This document shows positions 15,150 to 22,845 of a stretch of 35,071 nt of DNA, piece by piece. The notes beneath the pieces were generated by a model. The model did no database searches, was not told where the DNA came from, and saw only the letters and a program-made list of their open reading frames with translations. Source of the stretch: Mesorhizobium loti CJ3sym (lineage in GTDB: Bacteria > Pseudomonadota > Alphaproteobacteria > Rhizobiales > Rhizobiaceae); assembly GCF_000472785.1 (NCBI RefSeq), contig NZ_AXAL01000042.1, forward strand, positions 1-35,071, in the 5' to 3' direction. The translations under genes and the position numbers were made by a program. Numbering within the stretch: the stretch's first letter is position 1; the number at the start of each line of letters is the position of its first letter.

Positions 15150-15563
15150 ATGGATGACGGAGCGGATCACCGGCCATTCGGGAGCGTGCTCAGCGAAGCG
15201 ATAAGCCAAGTCGCTTCGTTGATACGCCTCGATCTTCGGTTGCTCGAAGCGGAAATGCGGGCCAAGACGACGACGATCGTGTCGTCCGGCGCCTGTGGCG
15301 TGGCCGCCGGCATGTTCTTTGTCCTGGCGGCATTCGCCTTGGTCCAGTTCTTCATCCTTGCGATGATCCATTTCGGGTTCGGGGCGATGTTTGCCTGCCT
15401 GATCGTTGGCGCCGTTTTGATCGGCGCAGGGATGCTATCCCTCTATTTGGCCAGGCGCGCTCTGATCGGATGGACCATCACGCCCGTCGAGACCGTCAAT
15501 CAGGTGCGGTCAGACCTCGCAGCTCTGAAGCAGGGACTACGCTATGGCTCAACCCAGCAATGA
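15150..15563 (+). CDS. Phage-holin-family / YqjE-like membrane protein (137 aa)
   Basis: It starts 14 nt after the previous stop, with GAGAAGGATC as ribosome site. An N-terminal amphipathic helix (SVLSEAISQVASLIRLDLRL, then LEAEMRAK) precedes two membrane helices (GVAAGMFFVLAAFALVQFFI and AMFACLIVGAVLIGAGMLSL) joined by a short loop. This is the layout of the phage holin family / actinobacterial Holin-X / YqjE superfamily. Despite the name, chromosomal members are not lytic holins; they are small envelope proteins of unclear role. It overlaps the next gene by 20 nt. Confidence 0.75.
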   Translation: MDDGADHRPFGSVLSEAISQVASLIRLDLRLLEAEMRAKTTTIVSSGACGVAAGMFFVLAAFALVQFFILAMIHFGFGAMFACLIVGAVLIGAGMLSLYLARRALIGWTITPVETVNQVRSDLAALKQGLRYGSTQQ

Positions 15564-16209
15564 GATCAGGGATATCCTGGTGCAAAGCCGCGCTGAACGG
15601 CAGGCGCTTTTTGGGCCGGTCAGCGAGTTGAGCCGCCGGCTGCAACCCAGCCATCTGGTGCAAGTCTCGACGCACTACGCCAAGCAGAAGGTGATGGGAG
15701 GCCTTGGTAGCGTCACGAATGCCGTCAAGGAGAATGGTGGCACTGCGGCGGCTGTGGCCTTGGGGGCCGTTGCTGTCTTCGATGCCGGACGGAGAAGCGC
15801 TGGCACCAATGTCCCCGCGGGAAGTGCCAGAGCGGACATTGAAACATTCACCAGCGGCGGGCATGCCGATGCTGGACCAAGCCGTTACGACACAGCTCAG
15901 AGTAGTGCCGTGTCAAACCTTGATCGGACAAAGGTGATAGCCGGCTCGGTTGCAGGTTTGTTGATAGGCCACGCCATCGGGCAGGCATTTCAGCCTACAG
16001 CCAAGGAGCAGGCTCTGTTCGGAAGCGCTGCGGACGAAGTTCGGGACGTGGCGTTGCAGTTTGTCAGTGAGCACAAGCGCGGTGCCAAAATTGCTGCGGC
16101 GGAGGCCTTTGGCTTCGCGCGTTACGGCGCCGCCTTCCTGGCTGTCCTGGCGATGGCCAGCGACTATTTTGTGCGCGATGACGAGGTGCGCAAGCCTTCC
16201 GACGCATGA
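15544..16209 (+). CDS. DUF3618-like envelope protein (221 aa)
   Basis: The N terminus, MAQPSNEIRDILVQSRAERQ then ALFGPVSELSRRLQPSHLVQ, follows the DUF3618 pattern (EI-x-x-x-R-x-x-x-x-x-x-x-x-x-x-L-x-x-(R/K)-L-x-P-x-x-L). A short hydrophobic segment (TAAAVALGAVAVFDAG) follows, then a polar linker. Two more hydrophobic stretches come next (VIAGSVAGLLIGHAIGQAF and AAFLAVLAMASDYF) with a charged end. It overlaps the YqjE-like gene by 20 nt, so the three genes 14611-16209 are translationally linked. They probably form one inner-membrane assembly, analogous to YqjD-YqjE-YqjK. Confidence 0.65.
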   Translation: MAQPSNEIRDILVQSRAERQALFGPVSELSRRLQPSHLVQVSTHYAKQKVMGGLGSVTNAVKENGGTAAAVALGAVAVFDAGRRSAGTNVPAGSARADIETFTSGGHADAGPSRYDTAQSSAVSNLDRTKVIAGSVAGLLIGHAIGQAFQPTAKEQALFGSAADEVRDVALQFVSEHKRGAKIAAAEAFGFARYGAAFLAVLAMASDYFVRDDEVRKPSDA

Positions 16210-16249
16210 TTGCCGGATGGCGCACAATCCTTGCGATACGCCACCACGA

Positions 16250-16436
16250 CGCCATGTCAACAAGCAGCCCCTCGCCTCGATCAAGATCCCGGGCGTGGAG
16301 CTGATCGTCGGTACGGCGCTCCCCGAAGGTTGAATTGTGGGAGGTGCCGAACGTCAAGTATCGCTACGTCTTAGTCGACGGTGAGACTGCTCTGGTCGAC
16401 CCCGGCACGCGAAAAATGATAAAAGTGATTCAGTAA
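16250..16436 (+). pseudogene. DUF1236 remnant, second copy
   Basis: The reading HVNKQPLASIKIPGVELIVG then TALPEG stops at TGA. After one frame change it continues VELWEVPNVKYRYVLVDGET and ALVDPGTRKMIKVIQ. It aligns with the last 62 residues of the intact DUF1236 protein at 9780. The signal peptide and first third are missing, so it was truncated and then frameshifted. Its own terminator survives. Confidence 0.8.
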
Positions 16437-16440
16437 CCTC

Positions 16441-16476
16441 TATTCCACCACCGCTTCTTTGGGCGGCGGTGGAATA
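16441..16476 (+). terminator. Hairpin terminator after the DUF1236 remnant
   Basis: TATTCCACC (16441-16449) pairs with GGTGGAATA (16468-16476). After one mismatch, CCGC pairs with GCGG; loop TTCTTTGG. It matches in position the terminator that follows the intact DUF1236 gene. Confidence 0.65.
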
Positions 16477-16603
16477 GTCCCATCCGCATGCCTTAAGCGC
16501 TCGTGCTCATTGCCTGCGGCCATACCCGTTCTAGATCTTAAGATGTTAGACGGCCTTTTCCACAGGCGGTGCACAGACATGATTCCCAACCGTTATTTGT
16601 ACC

Positions 16604-17995
16604 GTGCGTAAACTCGACCGGTTTCGTCAGTTTTGGGTCAAGCTATCGCTTGCTTGGCAATTCTTGATCGTCGGCGGGCTCGGCTTGCTCGCTGTCATGC
16701 TTGTTGTTGGCTTCTGGGTCACGTCGCAAATCAGGGAAGGGGTTATCCGCAACTCAGCGGGCACGACCGCGCTCTATGTGGACAGCGTGATAGCCCCGCT
16801 TTTACCCGATATGCGCAAAAGCCAGCAGCTTAGCAATAGTGTCAGGCAGGCGCTTGACGAAATTCTAGATCAAGGTGCGTTAGGAAAGCGCTTGGTGTCA
16901 TTCAAACTCTGGCGACGCGACGGCACGATTTTATACGCGAAAGACCCTTCGTTGATCGGTCGCGTCGTTCAACCCGGCCCAAACCTTGTCCATGCCTTTG
17001 GTGGGAACGTCGTAGCGGAATTCGACAACCTTGATCCCCAAGAGAGAGATGAGCAGAAGGCGACTAGTGCGCCACTTCTCGAAATTTATAACCCTGTGCG
17101 TGAACCGTGGTCGGGCCAAGTCGTTGCGGTATCCGAGTTCTACGAGATTGCTGACGATCTACAGACAACCCTTTACGGGGCATTGTGGTCGAGCTGGTTG
17201 GTCGTGGCCGGCGCCACAGCGGCCGCGTTGTCTATGCTCTCAGGTATAGTATTGCGAGGAAGCCGAACCATTCAGAGGCAGCGGTCGACGCTTGAGGCGA
17301 AGCTGGCAGAGCTTCAGCTTCTGGTTTCGCAAAATTCTTCATTGCGCGTTCGCGCTCAGAGCGCATCGCGCCGGGCCACAGCAATCAATGAGCGTTACTT
17401 GCGTCGCATTGGTGCCGATCTCCACGACGGGCCAGCCCAAATGGTAGCGCTCGCGGCTCTTCGGATGGACAGCCCATTGCTGCTTGATCAGAACGCCTCC
17501 CTCAAAAATCGGAAAGCGGAAATCGCAGACATCCATCACACTTTGGATGAAGCAATGCGTGAGATACGCGCCATCTGCAACGGGCTGGTGCTGCCGCAAA
17601 TTGAAACCGCGGACGTCGTAAACATATTACGGCTCGCCGTTTCCGAGCATGAGCGCCGGACGGCGTCGCAGGTTTTGATTTCACTTCCTGCAGCGCTTCC
17701 TGAACTAGGCCCATCTGAGAAAATAAGCATTTATCGCTTCGTTCAAGAGGGGCTGAACAATGCATGGCGCCACGGCGGAGGCAAAGACCAAGCCGTCAAT
17801 GCCGGGCTTTCAGGAGGCAAATTAGTGGTTCAAGTGTCAGATGGCGGCCCTGGCTTTGACCCGGCCACCAGCCAAGGGCTTGGACTTGCTGGCCTGCGGG
17901 AACGGATCGAAAGCATTGGCGGATATTTCGAGACGTTATCAAATCGCAGAGGAACGCGATTGACCATCACTCTTTCGATCGAGGGGCAACAATGA
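16604..17995 (+). CDS. NarL-type membrane sensor histidine kinase (HisKA_3)
   Basis: This 463-residue protein has a GTG start. TM1 is LIVGGLGLLAVMLVVGFWV (about 22-40). A periplasmic sensor of about 150 residues follows (DMRKSQQLSNSVRQALDE, with LWRRDGTILYAKDPSLIG typical of a Cache/PAS-like fold). TM2 lies near 195-220. A coiled coil (LEAKLAELQLLVSQNSSL) leads to the HisKA_3 box ADLHDGPAQM, with His as phosphoacceptor. The ATPase end has N-box QEGLNNAWRHG and G-box DGGPGFDP...GLGLAGLRERI. It autophosphorylates and passes phosphate to the regulator, whose ATG overlaps its stop (ATGA). Signal unknown. No EcfG site upstream; AGATCTTAAGAT lies at about 16532. Confidence 0.9.
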   Translation: MRKLDRFRQFWVKLSLAWQFLIVGGLGLLAVMLVVGFWVTSQIREGVIRNSAGTTALYVDSVIAPLLPDMRKSQQLSNSVRQALDEILDQGALGKRLVSFKLWRRDGTILYAKDPSLIGRVVQPGPNLVHAFGGNVVAEFDNLDPQERDEQKATSAPLLEIYNPVREPWSGQVVAVSEFYEIADDLQTTLYGALWSSWLVVAGATAAALSMLSGIVLRGSRTIQRQRSTLEAKLAELQLLVSQNSSLRVRAQSASRRATAINERYLRRIGADLHDGPAQMVALAALRMDSPLLLDQNASLKNRKAEIADIHHTLDEAMREIRAICNGLVLPQIETADVVNILRLAVSEHERRTASQVLISLPAALPELGPSEKISIYRFVQEGLNNAWRHGGGKDQAVNAGLSGGKLVVQVSDGGPGFDPATSQGLGLAGLRERIESIGGYFETLSNRRGTRLTITLSIEGQQ

Positions 17996-18639
17996 CGGCC
18001 GCTGTGCGCATCGCCATCGTAGACGATCATCCTTTGTTTCGTGCGGGCGTAGCACGCAGCTTGGGCGAGTTGGGCGGGTTCGAGATAGTCGGTGAAGGAT
18101 CCAATGCGGGAGATGCAGAAAGGCTGGCCGAAGTTGCAAAGGCGCACATAATGCTCCTTGATATCAGCATGCCAGGAGGCGGCTTGGATGCCGCTGCCAA
18201 AATCCTCTCGATGCATCCGAACCTCAAGATCGTCATGCTGACTGTGTCGGAAGCAAACGCTGATGTGACGGCTGCGCTCAAAGCGGGTGTTCATGGCTAT
18301 GTGCTGAAAGGCGTTGGTTCTGCCTCTCTGGGGGAGATACTCAACTCAGTGGCTGCCGGAGAGCGATATGTGTCGCCAGCTCTTTCAGCTCAGTTGTTGA
18401 ATGATCTGATACGTCCAGAAAACAATAAAGCTGATATCATTTCGAAACTTTCCGATCGGGAAGTCGGTATACTGCAACTGGTGAGCGAGGGTTTAAGCAA
18501 TAAGGAAGTCGCAAAAAGGCTTTTCCTTCAGGAGAAAACGGTCAAGCACCACATGACGCGAGTGTTGTCAAAGCTGAATGTACGAAATCGCACGGAGGCT
18601 GCGCTTTTCTTGCATGGGGCGATCACTGGCCCAAAGTGA
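17992..18639 (+). CDS. NarL/LuxR-type response regulator
   Basis: The 215-residue protein has a receiver domain at 5-120: acidic pair in IVDDHPLF, phosphoacceptor Asp57 in LLDISMP, Thr in LTVSEA, Lys in YVLKGVG. A LuxR-type helix-turn-helix lies at about 150-205 (LSDREVGILQLVSEGLSNKE, then VAKRLFLQEKTVKHHMTRVL). It is fused translationally to the kinase gene by ATGA overlap, so the pair is a cognate two-component system. NarL-type regulators bind short inverted repeats. The GACCTTAG-type elements upstream of several genes here are candidate sites, unproven. The gene is intact. Confidence 0.92.
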   Translation: MTAAVRIAIVDDHPLFRAGVARSLGELGGFEIVGEGSNAGDAERLAEVAKAHIMLLDISMPGGGLDAAAKILSMHPNLKIVMLTVSEANADVTAALKAGVHGYVLKGVGSASLGEILNSVAAGERYVSPALSAQLLNDLIRPENNKADIISKLSDREVGILQLVSEGLSNKEVAKRLFLQEKTVKHHMTRVLSKLNVRNRTEAALFLHGAITGPK

Positions 18640-18688
18640 CCCACGGGACGTGCAGGATTACGATTTAGAGTCGCGACATTCGGTGCCC

Positions 18689-19144
18689 TTACAGGGCTTT
18701 CAGGCGTTTGATGTCCGCCGGTTTTGCCGGACGGTCTACAATTGTCCGTCCGAGTGCGTCGGTCATTTTGAAACGCCCTCCTTGGAGGGTTTCGCTAAGC
18801 CCATCGGGATGCACAACTTGAATTTTTGTGCCTTCGACCGTCACCCTGTCACCGGGATTGGCCTGGCTATTGTTGTCGTCGTTGGCCGCCGCGTTTCCAT
18901 CGTCGGAACCATTTCCGCTGTTCCCGGGGCCGCCGTTCCCGTTCCCGTTCCCGTTGCCGCCGCCGTTCCCGTTCCCGTTCCCGTTACCGCCGCCGTTCCC
19001 GTTGCCGCCGCCATTTTTTGCATAAGCAGCAGTCAGTCCTAATCCATGGTCGTGACTGATTGCGCATGGCGCTAAAATGATCGAGATCACTGCGATAACG
19101 AGAACTGGAAATTGACGACGGCGACGAAACGGTAACTCTGACAT
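18689..19144 (-). CDS. Secreted protein with Gly/Asn tandem repeat (151 aa)
   Basis: I choose ATG 19144 because GGAGG lies 5 nt upstream. A basic N terminus (MSELPFRRRRQFPVLVIAVI) and hydrophobic stretch form a signal peptide ending near LGLTAAYA. About 28 residues of NGGGNGNG-type repeat follow, then a Ser/Asp/Asn linker. The globular end has VTVEGTKIQVVHPDGLSETL and GGRFKMTDALGRTIVDRPA, a small beta-rich domain. The Asn/Gly repeat is likely flexible and extracytoplasmic. Repeat number could vary between strains by slippage. An EcfG-like site (N17, TGTT) lies 84 nt upstream. No function known. Confidence 0.7.
   Translation of the reverse strand: MSELPFRRRRQFPVLVIAVISIILAPCAISHDHGLGLTAAYAKNGGGNGNGGGNGNGNGNGGGNGNGNGNGGPGNSGNGSDDGNAAANDDNNSQANPGDRVTVEGTKIQVVHPDGLSETLQGGRFKMTDALGRTIVDRPAKPADIKRLKAL
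18928..19014. repeat. Short tandem repeats coding Gly/Asn
   Basis: Repeats of CCGTTCCCGTTCCCGTT and CCGCCGCCGTTCCCG units (6- and 9-nt period) occur within the coding region of the secreted protein. Such repeats are prone to slippage and length change. Confidence 0.7.
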
Positions 19145-19227
19145 CTGAACCTCCTGAACGTCGGGGTTCTCGCTGTTGACAACGAGAGTGTCGAAATTGC
19201 TCCCACCTTCTCGATCGAACATCTTTC

Positions 19228-19253
19228 AACAGGCTTATATAGACCTTTGTTCC
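19228..19253 (-). promoter_or_regulatory. EcfG-like promoter (GGAAC-N17-TGTT)
   Basis: On the minus strand GGAAC (19253-19249), 17 nt, TGTT (19231-19228), upstream of the Gly/Asn-repeat protein. Spacing and the first -10 base differ from the best consensus. Confidence 0.4.
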
Positions 19254-19354
19254 ACCGTGCAGGCCCATTGCGCCCTTTAGCAATTCACCGTCGGACCTTG
19301 GTCGCAATCAACTAAGCGCAGAGGTCTGACAGCGACAGGCTAGGGCTCAACAGC

Positions 19355-19379
19355 GGAACCGCCGGCAAGAGTCGGCGTT
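19355..19379 (+). promoter_or_regulatory. Sigma-EcfG promoter (exact)
   Basis: GGAAC (19355-19359), 16 nt, CGTT (19376-19379), 37 nt before the GTG at 19416. Confidence 0.85.
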
Positions 19380-19415
19380 CTCGGATCGACGTAAACTGCT
19401 CGCGAGAAGTAGCCC

Positions 19416-19613
19416 GTGAAAAAAAAGCCTAGCTTCAGCGCAAGCCACGACGCCGACACTGCTATCAACGTGCTTCTGGCTGGATCGATAATGATCGGAC
19501 TATTGGTCGTCTTGGCGAGCGTTATCTACTTGAGCCGAGATTCGACTGGTCTTAGTGCGATGCGACCCGCACCTGCCCGGGCGATCTCCGCAGCAAACCC
19601 GGGCCCAAGCTGA
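19416..19613 (+). CDS. Small single-pass membrane protein (65 aa), EcfG-controlled
   Basis: GTG start; the product begins MKKKPSFSASHDADTAINVL, followed by one membrane helix (LLAGSIMIGLLVVLASVIYL) and a short Ser/Ala/Pro-rich outside tail. The positive N terminus places it N-in. The EcfG promoter is exact and at the usual distance. The stop is 4 nt before the next small gene, so the two tiny membrane proteins are cotranscribed and probably coupled. Family unknown. Confidence 0.65.
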   Translation: MKKKPSFSASHDADTAINVLLAGSIMIGLLVVLASVIYLSRDSTGLSAMRPAPARAISAANPGPS

Positions 19614-19617
19614 CGTG

Positions 19618-19749
19618 ATGGCCGATCTACGGCAGCAAAGGAACCACCGGAGGTTCCGCCCAAACGGGGCAACCGTCGCCAAGCTAGTCGTTTGGATATC
19701 GGTGATCGAGGTCATGTTGCTTATGACTGTCCGCAGCATTGGACTGTAG
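19618..19749 (+). CDS. Tiny membrane protein (43 aa)
   Basis: The product begins MADLRQQRNHRRFRPNGATV and then has one hydrophobic helix (LVVWISVIEVMLLMTVRSI) ending in GL. It starts 4 nt after the stop of the preceding gene, with no separate ribosome site, which suggests translational coupling. The Arg-rich N terminus would stay in the cytoplasm. It is too short for most gene callers. Confidence 0.55.
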   Translation: MADLRQQRNHRRFRPNGATVAKLVVWISVIEVMLLMTVRSIGL

Positions 19750-19813
19750 ATCGCTGGGGGACTGACCAAGCGATCTTGAGAAAATGGTGGACAGCTCAAA
19801 AAGGAGACGGGTT

Positions 19814-20005
19814 ATGCCGGAAGCGTCGCTAACACTTAAAACGCGGGTGGCCGATTTCCGGGCAAGAATGAGGGTCGCTGGCGTTACACAAACGGATGTG
19901 GTGACGTTTCAAAAAGTGGCGGCCATCATGGATAAAGGCCGAGGTGGAATCGATCTTGACGATCTTATCGCTGCTTCGTTCGTAACCGATATGGTGGACA
20001 AGTAA
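19814..20005 (+). CDS. Small soluble hypothetical protein (63 aa)
   Basis: The ATG at 19814 follows AAGGAGACGGGTT, a strong ribosome site. The product begins MPEASLTLKTRVADFRARMR, then VAGVTQTDVVTFQKVAAIMD and GRGGIDLDDLIAASFVTDMV. Two or three helices, no signal. The V-T-x-x-D-V-x-x-F arrangement suggests a small regulatory helix bundle, but I cannot name a family. It may share the transcript started at 19379. Confidence 0.55.
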   Translation: MPEASLTLKTRVADFRARMRVAGVTQTDVVTFQKVAAIMDKGRGGIDLDDLIAASFVTDMVDK

Positions 20006-20029
20006 TGCAGCCGGTTGGACTGCCTCTGG

Positions 20030-20640
20030 TGCGATAGACAGGCCCCGCCTATCCTTGGACTGATTTTCGACTCTCAAAAAGAGGTTGCTGGCGTTGTCGA
20101 CGCTTTGCTTAGGATTGGCGTATTGCGGGAAAATATCACTATTTTTGGACCGCCGAGCCGTGATCTGGCCCTTTCGTCAGTCCCCACGATTGGGATCGTG
20201 CTTGGCGCCTCGGCTGGCCTGCTTAAGTCTACCTACTTGGTCATCGCTGGCGTGCTTCACGTCGGAGCCGGCTGGTTGCCGGCGACATAGCCGGATTGGT
20301 AAGTGGCGGCAGCGTCGCCGGCAGTTTCATTGGCACGGCTATGGGACAAAGCTGGCTCCTGTAGCAAACGATCGGCAGGCGGTTTATATGGTGATTGCTG
20401 AAGTAGAGGAGGGCTCCCGCCAGCTCAGCAAAGCCGAGTTCGCCACTTTGCGGCCCAGGCTCCTTAAGCTCGGCGCCCGCGTCACCGATACCGACTTGGG
20501 CGTCCGCCTGGCCTTCGCCGCCGCCTTTCCCGAAGACCGCTTTTGCGCGCGATCGCCATCACGTTGCAACCGGCCGCACCATGAGCGCCGAGGCATATCG
20601 AATGCCCCCGCCGAACCCCACATCGCTACCCTCAAGCGCG
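20030..20640 (+). pseudogene. Remnants of a general-stress-protein-like gene, frameshifted
   Basis: The frame LIFDSQKEVAGVVDALLRIG then VLRENITIFGP recalls the start of small stress proteins with a flavin-like/DUF1269 or 17M-type domain. It is followed by a Gly-rich membrane-like stretch (TIGIVLGASAGLL) that breaks at about 20290. Pieces resume in other frames: AGLVSGGSVAGSFIGTAMGQ, then VYMVIAEVEEGSRQLSKAEF and ATLRPRLLKLGARVTDTDLG. The order (nucleotide-type strand, Gly-zipper, C-terminal strand) suits one degraded gene. Identification is tentative. Confidence 0.4.
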
Positions 20641-20738
20641 TTTAACAAGTCCAGCCAAGCCGCGGTGAAAAAGACGCCTCAATCATCCGCGGCGGCTCGC
20701 TGGCGGCAAACGCGCAATCGCGCTCATGGAAAAACCGG

Positions 20739-20830
20739 CTAGCTCCTTGGCCCTCTCAGCAAATCATCGATCTCCGCGGCCGAAACAGGCCTGCTGAAAT
20801 AATAGCCTTGCATTGGCACGCCATAGCTGA
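20739..20830 (-). pseudogene. EAL-domain C-terminal scrap
   Basis: The reading YGVPMQGYYFSRPVSAAEID then DLLRGPRS is the last helix-strand of EAL cyclic-di-GMP phosphodiesterases (QGYxFSRP). Nothing upstream in the frame belongs to the family. It is only about 30 codons long. A second, longer EAL end lies at 24988. Confidence 0.7.
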
Positions 20831-20994
20831 CCCAAATCCCCAGGTAGTGTTTGAGTAGGATTTTGTCTGTCAGGGGTGTTGCTTCGTAGGTATCAATGAT
20901 CATGACGAAATCGCTCCGTTCCTGTAACCGGCTCGCCGGCGTGAATATTTGAAGAGGCCGGTTGAATACGGCGCGCGCCTCCACCCCTTTATGG

Positions 20995-21975
20995 CTAGGA
21001 GGCCACCGCCGAAGGCGGCGTGCGCACCATCTTCTCGGCGGAAGGAACGTCTTCCCTTGCACTTCCTGAGGACCCCTGCATTGCCAGATAGGCACCGACC
21101 AGCATCACAATCATGCCTATGATGCCGACGACGGTGACCGCTTCGTTCTCAACAATGACACCTAGCAAAACCGCAATGATCGGCGACACGAACGCATACG
21201 ATCCTGCGCTAGAAGCTCCGATTTCACGGAGAAGGCGCATGTAAAGCGTGTAGCCGACCAGAGATCCGAACAGGACCAGGAAGAGCCACCCGATCCAGGC
21301 TGACGTGCCCCATCGTCCTGCCAAGGCCAGTCCTGCACCTGGCTCTACGAGGAGGGAACTTGCAATGAGAACGAGGCCGCCAACAAGCATGGTGGTTCCC
21401 GCAATAAAATTCGAAGGGTATCTATTCAGTAGAGGCTTTGCCAATACCGATCCCCAGGCGTAGGTAAAGGCGGCGGAAGCTACAGCGATGGTTCCCAAAA
21501 GCCATAGCATGGGATCGCTGCCGGCACGCTCTGCCGAGACTCCGAAGGCGTCCGGTCCAAACAAGATGACGAGGCCAACCACGCCGCAGCCAATACCCAG
21601 CACCCGACGCGGGTTGATTCTTTCCTGGCCCAGCAAGAGCGCAAAGGCCAGCAGCGCGATTGGCGTCAATGGCATCTCGAGCACTGCTGCCGTGCCCGAA
21701 TTTATGTAAAGCATGCCCCAAAATAGTGGGCCGTAGCAGAGGGGTATCATCAGCAGGCTGACTACGCCGAGGCGAACCCGGTCGCCTTTAGCGACGCGTG
21801 GACGTTGTTTTGAGAAAGATGCCGCAATGAACAAAATTACTCCCGCTGCTGTGAAACGCGTCCCCGCAAACATGAGCGGTGGCACAGCGGCAATCCCAGC
21901 CTTGATGCCCAACCACGTACTGCCCCAGATCAGGCAGAGGGCGAGAAAGGACAGCACGTTGCGGTAAAGTTTCAT
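20995..21975 (-). CDS. EamA/DMT-superfamily exporter (10 TM)
   Basis: 326 residues with ten hydrophobic helices in two EamA repeats. The first begins LALCLIWGSTWLGIKAGIAA (the W-G-S-x-(F/W) signature) and the second near LWLLGTIAVASAAFTYAWGS. SAGSYAFVSPIIAVLLGVIV is the conserved end of repeat two. The tail is short and polar. Members export amino acids, purines or toxic metabolites. It is divergent from a CGNR-type regulator with 102 nt between starts, the usual arrangement for a drug/metabolite exporter and its regulator. The frame is intact among many broken neighbours, which suggests it is still under selection. Confidence 0.9.
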   Translation of the reverse strand: MKLYRNVLSFLALCLIWGSTWLGIKAGIAAVPPLMFAGTRFTAAGVILFIAASFSKQRPRVAKGDRVRLGVVSLLMIPLCYGPLFWGMLYINSGTAAVLEMPLTPIALLAFALLLGQERINPRRVLGIGCGVVGLVILFGPDAFGVSAERAGSDPMLWLLGTIAVASAAFTYAWGSVLAKPLLNRYPSNFIAGTTMLVGGLVLIASSLLVEPGAGLALAGRWGTSAWIGWLFLVLFGSLVGYTLYMRLLREIGASSAGSYAFVSPIIAVLLGVIVENEAVTVVGIIGMIVMLVGAYLAMQGSSGSAREDVPSAEKMVRTPPSAVAS

Positions 21976-21990
21976 GGACTGGCCTCATGC

Positions 21991-22032
21991 GTTCGTACGA
22001 ACGTAACGGATAAACGCTTCTTATACCGTTAC
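21991..22032. promoter_or_regulatory. Palindromic operator candidates between exporter and regulator
   Basis: GTTCGTACGAAC (21991-22002) is a perfect 12-bp palindrome. Next to it, GTAACGG (22003-22009) and CCGTTAC (22026-22032) form an inverted repeat with a 16-nt spacer that includes ATA/TAT extensions. They lie 16-57 nt before the exporter start and 46-87 nt before the regulator start. They probably bind the CGNR protein or cover its promoters. Confidence 0.55.
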
Positions 22033-22077
22033 AACCTGGTCTTGCGTTTTAGGTTCCGCGACCGCATTCTCAAACCA

Positions 22078-22704
22078 ATGAGTGACCAGAAAACGATCAC
22101 CACGATGCGATTGGTTGGCGGCAGCCCGGCGCTGGACTTCGTCAACACGGTCGATATGCGCCGCGATCGGTGGGGTCCGGATTTGCTTCGAACCTATGAG
22201 GACCTGATTGAATGGGCGGTGAGGATCGAGCTGATCACGGGTGAGATCGGCGCTAACCTCGCGAAGGCGGCAGTTTCGAAACAATCAGCTGCGGAGAACG
22301 CGTTGGTGGCGGCGCAGGATCTTCGCGAAGCAATCTATGGTGTTTTTCAGGCCGAGGCGCGCGGAAGGTCTGCGCCGATGGCCCAGGGCAGGGTACTCAG
22401 CCATGCTGTTTCAGGCGCGCTCACGAATCGGAGGCTTAGCCAAGCGGGTGAACATTTCGTCTGGATGTGGAAGGAAGATGGCTTCAGCACGATCGCTAAT
22501 CGCGTTGCCCTTGAGGCGGCCGAGCTTCTTGTTACGCGAGCGCAGAGAAGGCCGGTTCGCGAATGCCTTGGGCCGCACTGCGGATGGCTGTTTATCGACA
22601 CCTCGCGAGGCGGCCATCGCCGCTGGTGTGCCGACGCAACTTGCGGCACCCAGATGAGGGTCAAGCGATTTAGGTCGACGCAGGCGAGGAGCGCGCAGGA
22701 CTAG
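22078..22704 (+). CDS. CGNR zinc-finger transcriptional regulator (ABATE domain)
   Basis: 208 residues. The N-terminal ABATE-like sensor domain opens with LVGGSPALDFVNTVDMRRDR. The C-terminal CGNR zinc finger reads CLGPHCGWLFIDTSRGGHRR followed by WCADATCGTQMRVKRFR, giving four Cys ligands (C-x4-C, then C-x4-C) and a basic recognition end. The family regulates small divergent operons and is thought to bind a stress metabolite in the N-terminal domain. I use ATG 22078, not the upstream GTG-type frame. The stop overlaps the end of a minus-strand WYL remnant. Confidence 0.88.
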   Translation: MSDQKTITTMRLVGGSPALDFVNTVDMRRDRWGPDLLRTYEDLIEWAVRIELITGEIGANLAKAAVSKQSAAENALVAAQDLREAIYGVFQAEARGRSAPMAQGRVLSHAVSGALTNRRLSQAGEHFVWMWKEDGFSTIANRVALEAAELLVTRAQRRPVRECLGPHCGWLFIDTSRGGHRRWCADATCGTQMRVKRFRSTQARSAQD

Positions 22705-22823
22705 TCAGTCGACTGGACCGCGTATATGGCCCTCAGCTCGGCGATCGCTGCTTTCACGGCAGCTCGAAACTCCCGCGGCTCCAGCACCTGTGCCTCTGAT
22801 CCGAAGTGCAAAACGTCGTGCAT
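22701..22823 (-). pseudogene. WYL-domain regulator, C-terminal scrap
   Basis: The reading MHDVLHFGSEAQVLEPREFR then AAVKAAIAELRAIYA matches the last strand and helix of YafY/WYL-type regulators (LxFGSxAxVLEPxxLRxxV). The HTH and most of the WYL domain are gone. It overlaps the CGNR stop on the opposite strand by 4 nt. Confidence 0.7.
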
Positions 22824-22845
22824 GCGTGCATGACTGCGCCTTCAG

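Noticed and set aside
18928..19014. Regular repeats considered as a CRISPR array
   Set aside because: Units are 6-9 nt without spacers and lie in a coding frame.
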